A DNA stretch of 64,000 bases from Epiperipatus broadwayi (lineage: Eukaryota; Onychophora; Udeonychophora; Euonychophora; Peripatidae). The DNA is taken from contig JAQFVV010006473.1 of assembly GCA_028023455.1 (NCBI GenBank), positions 1,212,419-1,276,418 of the forward strand, read 5' to 3'. The notes beneath the pieces are model-generated. The model saw nothing but the letters and a program-made list of their open reading frames with translations. It did no database searches and was not told where the DNA came from. The first letter of the stretch is position 1. Each line of letters starts with the position of its first letter. The position numbers were made by a program, and so were the translations under genes. Of the stretch, positions 36,871 through 48,905 are shown piece by piece.

Positions 36871-39800
36871 ATATGGTATTAAATGGTGAGAAGATAAGCT
36901 AAATAAAATTAGGGATTGCAAGCTTGACACAACCAGAATATCTATCATGAAGTTAAAACAAACTATACATTTTATGGCAAAAGAAGTAATTTACATCTTA
37001 AAGTTTAGTTGACTTTCATAAAACAGTGAAAGTAATCTAATTCAAGTCCAACTATAATAAATAACTATCTATAAAATTTATTACAAATTCAAATTCAAGC
37101 CTTGAAACTTAACAACTAATTCTTCTCAGGGTTCAAACACTCAAAATCGTTATACAACATATATTTGGGTCAGTGAGAAGGTTTTTACCACTACCCAAAT
37201 AGAATGCACAAAACAGCTCTCAATATAAACTCAAATTAAGAACAATATTTAGCAGTTACACATAAACTTTATGAACTCAATAACTTTTATAACTTTAATA
37301 TTTAAGAAATAGAAATAATTTTTTAATAAATAAACACAATAACTTACCAAATTCCTTTTCTCAAATAATTATAAACCATGTGATCAAGATCAGTGAATGA
37401 TAGCTCTGCGGGTTCAACTAAACCAATTAAATCAATATTATGTTTATCTTTTAATCTATTACTTAAAATAATCAGTATTCTAAGTTATTAACATTTTGAT
37501 TATTGTGTGATGATGCATTAGAGGTACTAATAAATTATAAGGCCTAACAAAATTATTATGATATAGCATAATATAGTTAATAGTACTATATTGGATGATG
37601 ATGATTTCAATTTGTAATATTTTGATAGGTCATAGCAATAACAATAATATTGTATATAAGGTGATTAGCAATAAGACTACAGGTGACTAAATAAATTTTT
37701 AAACACAACAAACTTTACTTACAATACTTACAAATTTTAATTCAAAGACATGGCATGAAATAAAACCAATATATTAAATTAAATTCAGGGATGGGAAAAT
37801 ACTCAGTATCCCATTGACTATAATATTAGTCAATACCACCAACTTATACAATGATATTTAAAGTATCACTTATTACTGTTTAGCCTATTTTAAAGAATAA
37901 GATAATGAAACCTTATTGAAACTGAACTAGCACTTAAATTACAAAAACAACAGTGTATTTAAAACCTTATGGTATGCACAAATTTTAAATTTAGAATTCA
38001 AAAGTTATAGAGGGGTGCATTATATCAAAGCCTTCTTTTTAATCAGAACATGATAAGGGCAATTATCATATTCTGTGCAATTAATAACTGATTAAAATTT
38101 GAGATGAATAGGTTTGGTGTATTAAAGAACAGACCTCAAAAGTCAAATACACCCATGTCACTAAAACATTTTCTATGTCCACAACCTAATTATTGAGTAC
38201 TTAACTGATCTTACCAATCCATTGTTAAATTATTATTCAATGAAGATAAATCCCAACTGCCAATGTGCATCTCTTGCTCTTACATCTATAAGTTCTACAA
38301 TTATTAATAGATTTTGGTTTGGTCTGTCTATAACTGATGATGATCCTACAACATCATAAAGCACTATTATAATTAGGCAAACACTATAGCTAAATCAGTG
38401 TTCCTAAATATAACATTATTTTATCCTTGCCATATGATTTTGAACTACTATACTTCACCATACATAGTGGAAAAACTAACTCTATATCATCATGAGGGAT
38501 TTAACACTAAAAGAGAGGCTCTATAAAACAACATGACAGTTGTATAATAATATTGCTAATTGTACTACCTCTCTATGGGTATACACATGTGGGCTTTGTC
38601 TCATCATAAAAAATAGAATTCAGACCATGGATATCCATTCTCTTAGGATTATTTATGCTAACAAGCATTAATTACTACTCTACCTCTACCAAACTATCCT
38701 CTCATGTAATCAACAATAGGTGATTCTCCATTAACCCATGCTCAATATTAATATTAATATATTGGATGCTATTCTATTGACACATCCCATCAGCTAAAAG
38801 CTGTCACAAATCATTCTCAATATTATAGCAAGGCAAAACAACATTAACAATAACAGTGGAGATATACATATTCCATTTCACAATGCAGAACCATTAATGT
38901 ATCAATAGACAAACCAAAATATATATGTCAAATGATCATTAATTATTTTAAAATGACAACTTTACTTTTGTTAGAGAGAGCACAATGTATTTAAGCAATA
39001 AAAATCAATCAGCATTTGTATTCAAAGTGGACAAGTTCATTTCTATACAAAATTATGAAATGAAAAAGGCTTATATCAAATTTTCTTTTATATAAGAAAA
39101 TAATTCAGTCATTCTAATATATCTTTGACAAAATGTCTGCATGTTCACTCTTTAATAATATACATTAAAATCTGTTTTAAAATATGAGAGAAGTAAATAT
39201 TTCTCTCACTCTCTCTAGATAAACGATATATATAATATCATGTTTTCCCTTAACTGAAAAAAATAAAATACATGTAATAGATGTATATATTTTACACATT
39301 TTTTCTCTTTAACTCAATATATTTCATCCCACAATAAAACATATATGTTTAAAACCAAAATTCCCAAATAACACATGATGTAAGTATTATACCTAACACA
39401 GCAGTAATAAAAAAACAAAAGAACATTTTCTTCCATTAAATTTTTATCCTTTCCATCCAAGTTATTTCATCCTTGTGAGTTAAAATGATAAGAACTGATA
39501 TTATGATGAGCAAACATTCCAGATAATGCATATATATTTTATTATCCTGTTTGATGCTAATATAATAAGGCAATATGCAAAGGCCTTCAAACATATCATA
39601 ACTAAAATTAGTTTATTTACATTTTAATCCAGATGATTTTCCTTGTAAATGACTTTATAATTTTATTGCAATTAATATGTTTAACTTTTTTTTAAAAATA
39701 ATTTATTAATTCTGTTCTTTCCTCCTGTGGCAATATATATGTAACAATCTTTAAACAGTCTGGGCATTTTTAAACCAGTTTTAAAATCTTACTTATACAC

Positions 39801-41065
39801 ATTGCACGGGAAATTTTTATAAGTAAATAATTATTTTGTTCTATTTTTATTAGGAAAGCATTATATGATTAGCAATATTAAAAAGATTTTATCCAATTAT
39901 AAATATGATATCCTCAACATTTTAATGAATCAGTAATTTTTCATTTCTAACATTACACAAGTTTGCGCTAAAAAAAATTATCAGATGAGTGTTTATTTCT
40001 TAAGAAAGAATTTAGAATAAAATCACTTACAATTATCTTTTAACTTTATTAAAATTATATGATATAAAATGACTTTTGATTTATTTATAATATCCTCTGA
40101 AATCCCTCTTTAAAATTACTTTGAATTATTTTCTTGAAATTACGATTTTCAAATGATCATATGCTCTGCTTTATATTTAATAGTGCCATGAAATACAAAC
40201 ATTATCAACTCTTTATTTTAACTATAAATACTTTGTGCATCATTTTTAAAAAAGAGATTTTAAAAATATGAATAAAATACAAGCAAAAGCTTACTTTATC
40301 CTGAATTTTTCTGGGTTTGAAGCAATATTTATTTAGATAAAGACTTATCCCCATGGCTTTCATTTCCTTCTCCAGTATAAATCCTAGGAACTATACAGTC
40401 ATGGAGATGGTGCTTAAAATGATAGCAAGGCTTTGAGATTTTTTATTCAATAATTTTTAGATATCAATATATTATAATCCCATTCAATTAAATTCCAAAA
40501 TTTTCTGATTTTTAGCTTATTTCCTCCTTATTTTAGAAGATCAGAGTTGATGTCTCTGGTTGTTTAGTTTTTTTTTCTTAATCCACCCCTCTACAATTTT
40601 GTTAAATTATATATAGCCTTTATTACAATGCACTGTGGAAGCAAATAAACAAATGATCTTGGTGTGAATATATTAATATTACCCCTCTGGCTTCATTTTT
40701 AATAACTACCCATAATATCAAAAACTATTTTCAATTCACTACAAAAAATATGCTTAAGAATTAACTGTAACAATTCAATTTACAAGAATTACACATTTGA
40801 TTTAATTATTTATTTATTTCAATTGCTATTCAACAATAATAAAATAGCAATATATTTATCTCCCAATTAATAACAATATTTTTAAATTGTTATTTTATCC
40901 CTAGTTTCAAACATACACTGGGTTTAAAATGTCATCTTCACTCAAGAAATTTCCTAGTGCATCCAGAATGATTTTTATTGAAAGCCACTCATTAAGATTT
41001 TCATGCCAGAGATATTATTATGATTTAAAATTTTGGATTATTTAATACAGGGACCTAAATAAAAG
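36871..41065. other. A+T-rich region without recognised genes
   Basis: About 4.2 kb with no domain, RNA gene, tandem repeat or inverted repeat that I could recognise. This is the emptiest part of the window. Confidence 0.5.
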
Positions 41066-41068
41066 GTC

Positions 41069-41123
<55 letters not shown>

Positions 41124-41127
41124 GTGA
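41069..41127. repeat. (TA)n/(TG)n microsatellite
   Basis: TA units followed by ATGTATGTGTG and TG units. Confidence 0.9.
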
Positions 41128-41282
41128 ATACATACATACTCATGTTAATATATATTTACTTGTTTATTTATTTTAAAGACATTTTATATCTTAAATTGCG
41201 TGAATATGTTGTTAAATGCCAAGGTGAAATTAGCGATTGTAATAATAAGTATATTATTTAATATTGTATTTGATCCACATTT

Positions 41283-41318
<36 letters not shown>

Positions 41319-42289
41319 TAAATAGTAGATGTCATATATCAGTTTAGATTGGAAAGCAACAAATTACATTTAATTGCATAGGAGTTATATAAATATATAC
41401 ATTTTTATAAATAAAGTTTGATATCTGTATTCATTCCACAATATATGTAATATACAAATCAATATATATATAATAAAATACAGTACAATTTACATAAATT
41501 ATATTATATTATTATTATTTTTATTTTTCAAATGTTAATGAATCGCCAGTCATCAAATGTTTAAATAACAGATTTGTGGGAAATCTAAATTAAACTATAG
41601 GTATTGTTGAAGGTTGTCTCGTTTTGATTATTCAATGTTATATAGTTGATAAAGACTACAAATGTATAGTTGAAAGTACTTTTAAAAATAATATAATTTA
41701 TGTAAATTGTACTGTTTTATATATATATATATGTCTCTGTGTGTGTGTGTTTTGCTTATACATAAGGGCTCAGATGAGATAATATTTTTATATATTCTGC
41801 TAGGTTTAATAAACCTTAAGTTAATAAAGTTGTGGAATAAATGTTGAACTTTCCAGGCTAGGATAAGTCTTATACTAATAAGAAAACACAAATACTTGAT
41901 GCCTTAATTTATTAAAAAGCTCAAGTAGTTGATGTGGCTAATAAAAAAGAATCCCAAGTAGTTGATGTTCCTTATAAAAACATGGTTTAGCATAAAGTGA
42001 ATAAATCCTTATAGCATAGTGGGAAGAAGCTCTTGATATCATCTTCTGTATCATTTTGTTTGTTGATCCAACTGTAAAGATATACATCTATAACCTAAAT
42101 TATTAATATAACAAGATATCTACAATTTATTTATTTATTTGCCTATTGATTTAATTTCATAACAGCTTTATACAATTCCTATGTAAAATATAAACTGTAA
42201 GTTATCTGTATTGTCAGTAAATATTGTATTTGATTTATATTTAAAAAAATAGAACATTTGAAAAAAAAAACAGTTTTATGTTTTCCAAT
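41128..42289. other. A+T-rich region with short microsatellites
   Basis: Holds (AC)n/(AT)n at 41283-41319 and (TA)n/(TG)n at 41719-41750. No gene recognised. Confidence 0.6.
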
Positions 42290-43800
42290 ATATATATATA
42301 TGAAAAAAATAAAATCAACTTCCTTGTTATTTTGTAAAGATGATACAAACAAAAGGTAAGATTTGTTTTAATAAACAAAAAAAGTCAGAAATTACTACTC
42401 TTCATTTGCTCCTCCCAGATCAGTGATTTCTGGTTTGTATCCTCAGTGGGAGATAGAGTAGAAACTAGATCTAAAACATGACTCTCAGTGTTTATGAAAA
42501 CTTTCTATCAGATTGAAGCATGAATTTTTCAGACCGGAAAAGTCTTCAAACCCAGCCTAGCAAGCTAGATATTTATATGGGTCTGATCTCAGTTAGAATC
42601 ACCATATAATAAAAGTCTCTGCAATATATATCATTGCAAGAAAACTCTAAAGGAATTTATGAAAAACAAATACAAGTTAATCATAACCTGCTATCACTTG
42701 TTATTTATGTCCAAAAGATGGCCTATACAAAACGAACAAGTGTAAGATTTGTTTACATAAACGAAAAAGAGTAAAATTAACTCTCTTTCATTTGTCACTC
42801 CCAGATCAGCTGATTTCAAGTGGTTTGCTATCCTCAGTGGGAGATAGAGAAGAAACTAGATCAAAACACATTAAGTGTTTATGAAACGTTTCTATCAGAT
42901 TGAGTGAATTTTCAGACCGGAAAAGTTTCAAACCAGTAGCAAGCTAGATATTTATATGGGTCTGATCTCAGTTCAGAATCATATAATAAAGTCTCTGAAT
43001 ATATATCATTGCAAGAAAACTCTAAAGGTAATTTATGAAAAAACAAATAAAGTTAATCACGTAACCTGCTATCACTTGTTATTTATGTCCAAAAGATGGT
43101 ATACAAAACAAACAAGTGTAAGATTTGTTTACATAAGAAAAAAGAGTCAGAAATTAACTACTCTTCATTTGTCACTCCCAGATCAGCTGATTTCAAGTGG
43201 TTTGTATCCTCAGTGGGAGATAGAGTAAGAAACTAGATAAAACACTGATTCAAGTGTTTATGAAAACGTTTCTATCAGATTGCAAGCGTGAATTTTCAGA
43301 CCGAAAAGTTCAAACACCTAGAAGTAGATATTTATATGGGTTGATCTCAGTTCAGAATAATATAATAAAAGTTCTGAATATATATCATTGAAGAAAATTT
43401 AAAGGTAATTTATGAAAAAAAATAAAGTTAATAGAATGCTATCCTTGTTATTTTGTCCAAAAGATGGGTATACAAAAGAACAAGTGAAGATTTGTTTTAC
43501 ATAAACGAAAAAAGAGTCAGAAATTAACTACCTCTTTCATTTGTCTCCCAGATCACTGATTTCAAGTGGTTTGTATCCTCAGTGGGAGATAGAGTACGAA
43601 AGTAATCTAAAACATGTCTCAAGTGTTTATGAAAACGTTTTATCAGATTGAAGTGAATTTTCAGACAGAAAAGTTTAAAATAGAAGAGATATTTATATGG
43701 TTGATTATTAGAATAATATAATAAAATTTGATATATATTGAAGAAAATTAAAGTTTTATGAAAAAAATAATTAATAAAATAAATATTTGTGTTGAAAAAA
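42290..43800. repeat. Four-unit tandem array, unit about 370 bp
   Basis: The boundary string AAAAGATGG (AAAGATGA in the first unit) recurs at about 42337, 42712, 43091 and 43458, giving units of about 365-380 bp. Each holds AAGATTTGTTTTACATAA, CAGATCAGCTGATTTC, CCTCAGTGGGAGATAGAG, AAACGTTTCTATCAGATTG, TTTATATGGGTCTGATC and an AATAAA, with frequent single-base deletions. Most missing bases are C, or G next to C, and loss is strongest at the right end. The 90-codon frame at 42956-43228 is not conserved between units and is not a gene. Confidence 0.9.
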
Positions 43801-44774
43801 TTTGTGTCTTGGTATATATATATATATATATGCTATTATAAAAAATAAAATCACAATCTTGGAATAAAGCTTATATAATTTGTTTATATAAAAAATTGAC
43901 TTTGAGTTTTATTTGAAATTTATTAATATCTAGTTTTTTTCTCTCTTTCTTTTTTAGTACATCAGTTATTAATTTTGACAAGTTCATACATTTAACTAAA
44001 TGATAATCTTGTGTTAGTAGATTAGTTTCACAAGCCATCAATAATAGAAATATTAAATTACATGTAATTTTACTTGTGGACATATATTTTTTTGGATTCA
44101 ATATATATATATATAATCAAATTGTTAGGTAAGTTAATCCTGAGAATTAATCAGTATTATGCTCTAGTCAATGCTCTTTACTATTTAGGTTTATTTTGTA
44201 TACCTAGCCACAGTAACAGTATAAGTAATGATTAGAATACATTCATTCATGAGTAATATTTTTTTATAGTATAGGTCATTTATTATCTGTAAATTTATAA
44301 ATTAGTAATTTGTTCAAATCCAGTTAGACATTATAACATGATTTATTGTGACTCATACTCAATGGCTGAAATTAGTATATTTTATTGTATTCATTTTTAG
44401 GGCAAATTCTTTTCTCTTGACATGTGTATGGCATGCTATTATGCATACTATCACACCTATTATATGTATCATATTTATATTAATTTTAATGATGGAAGCT
44501 ATGTCATTTCTTCATTTAGATTATATATTTACTATTACAATTCACTTTCCCAATGATTGGAACCATTTCAATTGTTAAGACCTTTCTTCATATGATACCA
44601 TTATACATTCCATTACAATTGGCACTACCAACTGGGGCAATCATATTTTCTATTAAATTTTTATGATTAAGGCAAGTATATCTTTTCATATGTAGTTAAG
44701 GCATACTATTGTATTATATTAATTTTATCCTTTCATACGTAGTATTATTTATTCCATTACAATATATATATATA
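43801..44774. other. A+T-rich region without recognised genes
   Basis: Small TA tracts at 43814-43832 and 44101-44115. Open pieces of 76 codons on either strand show no recognisable composition. Confidence 0.5.
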
Positions 44775-44969
44775 TATAATAAATAGATAATAAATTTATT
44801 AACATCGAATTGATTTTCATTCAAAAATTAATCTTGTCAAGATATTATAACAATTTAAAAATTTCATGTGATTTACATATTATCTTAACACACTATTTAC
44901 TGGTCAAACTTAACTATAAAAATGTTTTTATATTTTCTAATTTTTATTTAATAACCATTTTCCTCCTAA

Positions 44970-45560
44970 CCTTACTGATCATTGTACTAAATTCATATAT
45001 TTCTCTTTATTTTTTTGTATATACAATGTTTCACATACTTTTATTTTTTTATAATTTTTACAATATTTGATAACTTCAATACTTTTTTTACAATTCATAA
45101 TGTGTCCTGTTTTTAAAAAATGAGAAAATGGTCCTGATTTAATATCTTTCTTATTTATTGCTCTGTCATGCTCTTTATCCCATTCTATCTTACTTTTTGC
45201 TGACTGACCTATGTGTATCATCTTGCTTCTTTTATAAATAATTTTATAAACTATTCCTACCTTATCATTCTTATTATTCCTTATTTTATAATTACTTACT
45301 AGTTGTTGTTTTTTTTAAAGATTTACTATTTTTCCATCCAATACCTATATTATGATTAATTTTTTTTTATTTTCTATCATTTAGAATTTTATATACATCA
45401 ATGGAATATGGAATAGAAATCCATTTCTTATTTTTTTCTTTCATTTTTATTAACTTTTTATATCCATCATTATTTCTTAAAATATTTCTTACAACCATAC
45501 TATTATATCCATATTCAATGTATTCTTCTTGGATTTTGAATTTTTGCTCCATGGTATCTT
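44970..45560 (-). pseudogene. PLE C1 linker and GIY-YIG endonuclease
   Basis: The piece 45552-45367 (61 codons) is a Lys-rich linker with RNILRNNDGYKKL and WISIPYSIDVYKIL, conserved in copy C3. After an interruption, 45221-44979 has MIHIGQSAKSKIEWDKEHDR (1-20), where canonical Y-I-G has H-I-G; SHFLKTGH (about 33-40) and CETLYIQKNKEKYMN (about 63-77) follow. These are the Y-[IV]-G, Arg/His and catalytic Glu regions of GIY-YIG nucleases in PLEs. A C-x2-C-like zinc motif precedes Y-I-G in C2 but is damaged here. Confidence 0.85.
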
Positions 45561-45566
45561 TATCAT

Positions 45567-46420
45567 TTAATGTAAGCCTATCATTTTTTTTTTAATTCCT
45601 ATTAGTACCCCCATTTTTTGAAACCAAGGTTGATAAAATTTTGAATGTATCATTCCTCTAACATTTTTATTCTTTATGTAGTGCTTTATGTTAATCATTC
45701 CATTTTCATCCTTTTTTATTAATACATCTAAATATTTTATTCCTTCTTTATTATTTTCTATAGTAAATTGAATATTAAATCTATTTTTATTCAGTTCATT
45801 AAAAGCTTTCATTATGCTTCTTCCATTTCCTACAACTAAAATATCATCCACATACCTAAAATACTTTATAATTTCTTCATTTTCAATATACTTATCAATT
45901 ACATTCTGTTCAATCCAATCAACCATAGTTGATGCCATAAGTCCACTTATCGAACAGCCCATTATCCATCCTTTTTCTATATTCCAAAATTCATTATTAT
46001 ATTTTATATATAAAGTCTCATTAATCATGATTAAAACTTTTTCTATGGTTTTTATCCATTCTTTTAAAATTATCTTCTTATCTTTGATGTTTCTTATTAC
46101 AAATGTAATGCTTTCTATCATAGAAACACTTTGATACATTTTTTCTATATCAAATGATGCTATATTACCATTCCTATTTAATTTAACTGTACTAAAGCTT
46201 TTTAGTACTTCCTCAGAATTTTTATACAATACTTTCCATATACCTTACTATCCACAAGTTTTCTATATATAAGATTACACATTTCTTTTAACATACATAT
46301 CCATATCAATAATTATGCATTTCTAATGCTTGTTAAAGAAGTTATATCCATTAAAACCCAATATTAATCATACAGGCATATTTTCTTTATGAGTTTTTAT
46401 ATTTCCAAATACAATAGGAT
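45567..46420 (-). pseudogene. PLE C1 reverse transcriptase
   Basis: Frame pieces near 46.4 kb give PIVFGNIKTHKENMPVRLI, the PLE fingers block ('Y-G-x-P-K-x-H-K-x-x-x-P-x-R-P-I'). The open piece 46229-45567 (220 codons) has motif A ASFDIEKMYQSV (24-35), motif B IMGCSISGLMAS (89-100), motif C FRYVDDILVV (124-133) and motif D-like KYLDVLIKKDE. The catalytic Asps of A and C are kept. PLE RTs are related to telomerase RT and prime synthesis at a cut target. Stops between 46.42 and 46.23 kb show the copy is inactive. Confidence 0.9.
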
Positions 46421-46477
46421 GTTCATATGCTGTTGGATATAATAATCTATATTCATTACCATTAATCAACTTAGTTT

Positions 46478-47470
46478 TTACCATTCTTTGTAATATTTTT
46501 TTATATATTTATACTTAATTATGCTACTCGGATTCTTTTCTATTTTCACAAATCCTTGTTTAACCAAGTTATTTTTAATTTTATCTTCATAATCTTCTTT
46601 ATTTAATATTACAAACCTAGATCCTTTATCTTCAATAGTAATAATTAAATTTTCTTTTTTAAGTTTTTCAATAATTTCCCTAATTGTTTGTTTAACTTTC
46701 CACTCATTCTTATTTATATGTCGATTTTTCTTATCAATTATATTATTAATTTTTGACTGCAAATAAATTTTTCCATATCTTTAATATTTGCTGCTTCAAT
46801 ACTAACTACTGTTTTTTATTAGTATCTGTATCCTTAAATGGTATATACTTTGGTCCTTCCCTCATTTGTTTATTTGAAAATGTACTTCTTGAAATATTTA
46901 CTAATTTATTATAATTACTATCATTTCTATTATAATCAATTTTATTTTCTTCATTTATTTTCCATATATTTTTTTATCTTTATATAATAACGATTTCCAC
47001 CTCTTGTGATATTTCAATTTAAGCTTATTCTTTATAAATTCATTATGCTCTTCTAACCATTTTTTGATAAAATAAAACATGTTCGATGATAAATTTCTTT
47101 TTATAGCTTTCTTATTTATTTTATAAATTGTTATTAAGTTATTAATTTACCAGTACTTTTCTTTAACAAACGATTCCAATATTGTTCTTCGTAATTTATA
47201 CACTAATTTATAATTAGAAGTAATGTTCATATTACAAATTTTTACATTGCACGATCTAGGAAAACGATTCTCTTGTTTACATTTATTTAAAAATGTTAAC
47301 TGGCACTTTAATTATTCAATTCTTCTATTATTATTTCACAAGTCTTTAAATAAATTAAAAGATTATTTATCTATTGAATTATATAAAAAATTCCATTTCT
47401 CTTTAATAGTCTCAATTCTGATATCAATTTCAATCTTAAATATTATTAACAAATATTTCAATCACGTTCC
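46478..47470 (-). pseudogene. PLE C1 N-terminal region
   Basis: The open piece 46762-46478 (94 codons) carries ITIEDKGSRFVILNKEDYED (about residues 40-59), matching the PLE block before the RT fingers ('I-x-x-x-D-K-[GN]-x-x-x-V-[IV]-x-x-x-x-x-Y'). Upstream codons to about 47.47 kb, over several frames, give Lys-rich sequence with KWLEEHNEFIKNKL and KYIPFKDTDTNKK pieces. The function of this N-terminal part of PLE proteins is not established. Confidence 0.65.
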
Positions 47471-47550
47471 AATTCTATATAATAATAACTTTTTATAAAC
47501 TTCTATATAAATATTTCATATGATTGTATTATAAAACCATTGTGTTGTCT

Positions 47551-48105
47551 TCCTAATCGATTTTCATTCAAAATGAACCTTGTCAAGATATTATAATAAT
47601 TCAAAAAATTCATGTGATTTATATATTATATTAGCTCACCATCTACTGGTCAAACTTAACTATAAAAATGTTTTTATATTTTTAATTTTTATTTAATGAC
47701 CATTATCCTCCTAACTTTACTGATCCTTGTACTAAATTCATATATTTCTCTTTATTTTCTTGTATATATAATGTTTCATATACTTTTCTTTCTTTATAAT
47801 TTTTACAATATTTAATAACTTCAATACTTTCTTTACAATTCATAATGTGTCCTGTTTTTAAAAAATGGCAAAATGGTTCTGATTTAATATCTTTCCTATT
47901 TATTGCTCTGTCATGATCTTTACCTCTTTTTATCTTACTTTTTGCTGACTGACCTATGTATATCATCTTGCATCTTTTACAATAATTTTATAAACTATTT
48001 CTATCTTATTATTCTTATCATTCCTTATTTTAGAATTACTATTTTTTTTAAAGATTTTCTCTTTTTCCATCTAGTACATATATTACGATTCATTTTTCTT
48101 TTCTA
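47551..48105 (-). pseudogene. Penelope-like element C2, truncated tandem copy (pseudo-LTR)
   Basis: The piece 47966-47703 has MIYIGQSAKSKIKRGKDHDR and YETLYIQENKEKYMN, a cleaner GIY-YIG domain than in C1, with CK-x-x preceding. It lies directly 5' of C1 on the same strand and holds only the 3' third of the element. A 5'-truncated copy in direct tandem with a longer copy is the known 'pseudo-LTR' layout of Penelope elements. It ends at about 47551 within the 3' UTR. Confidence 0.85.
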
Positions 48106-48863
48106 ATAGGAATAAAATAAAAAAATAAGTGGCTTACATTAAATGATAAAGATACAATGGAGCAAAAATTGAAAATCCAAGAATACATTAAATATGAATA
48201 TAATAGTATCATTGTAAGAAATATTTTAAAAAATAATAATGGATATAAAAAAGTTAACAATAAAAATGAAAGAAAAAATAAGAAATGGATTTCTATTCCA
48301 TATTCCAAGGATGTATATAAAATTGTACATGATAGAAAAGAAAAAAAAAAGAATTATAATATAGGTATTGGATGGAAAAATAGTAAATCTTTAAAAAACT
48401 AGTAAGTAATTCTAAAATAAAGAATGATAAGAATGATAAGATAGGAATAGTTTATAACATGATTTGTAAAAGATGCAAGATGATATACATAATTCAGTGA
48501 GCAAAACATAAGATAGAAAGGAGTAAAGAAAATGACAGAGCAATAAATAGGAAAGATATTAAATCAGGATCATTTTCTCATTTTTTAGAAACAGGACACA
48601 TTATGAATTGTAAAGGAAGTATTAAAGTTATCAAATATTGTAAAAATTATAAAGAAAGAAAAGTATATGAAACATTGTATATACAAAAAAATAAAGAGAA
48701 ATGTATGAATTTAGTACAAGGATCAGTAAAGTTAGGAGGAACATGGTGTAGTAAGATATTATGTAAATCATGTGAATTTTTTAAATTGTTATAATATCTT
48801 GACAAGGTTGATTTTTGAACGAAAATTGATTAGATGTTAATAAATTTATTATTTACTTATTAT
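48106..48863 (+). pseudogene. Penelope-like element C3, inverted copy
   Basis: The piece 48157-48402 repeats the linker (RNILKNNNGYKK, KWISIPYSKDVYKI). The GIY-YIG part follows at about 48.45-48.79 kb, with MIYIIQ where Y-I-G-Q is expected, and the open end 48603-48794 including YETLYIQKNKEKCMN. The element ends in ...GATGTTAATAAATTTATTAT at about 48863, mirroring C1's 3' end at 44775, so the composite runs 44775-48863 with 3' ends at both outer edges. C3 is joined head to head with C2. Confidence 0.85.
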
Positions 48864-48870
48864 TTAAGTA

Positions 48871-48885
48871 TATAGTTGTCCTATA
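48871..48885 (+). repeat. 15-bp inverted repeat, left member
   Basis: TATAGTTGTCCTATA lies between the PLE C3 end and the RTE tail; its exact reverse complement is at 52212-52226, just beyond the RTE 5' end. Confidence 0.9.
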
Positions 48886-48905
48886 AATATATATCATCAT
48901 CATCA

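Larger units (their letters stand above)
44775..47550 (-). mobile_element. Penelope-like element C1, near-full copy
   Basis: Reading on the minus strand: N-terminal charged region (about 47.47-46.48 kb), RT (46.42-45.57 kb), linker (45.55-45.37 kb) and GIY-YIG endonuclease (45.27-44.98 kb), then a 3' end TTAATAAATTTATTA-like at about 44775. This is the domain order of Penelope-like elements. Frameshifts and stops separate the domains. A truncated same-strand copy (C2) lies upstream and an inverted copy (C3) lies beyond it. Confidence 0.9.

Noticed and set aside
36214-37190. Possible TIR element (AACCTTCTCCCTG versus mirrored AACCTTCTCACTG)
   Set aside because: Only about 13 of 16 bases match, with no matching flanking duplication and no further arm similarity.
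45814-46134. 106-codon plus-strand ORF
   Set aside because: Antisense shadow of the PLE reverse transcriptase.
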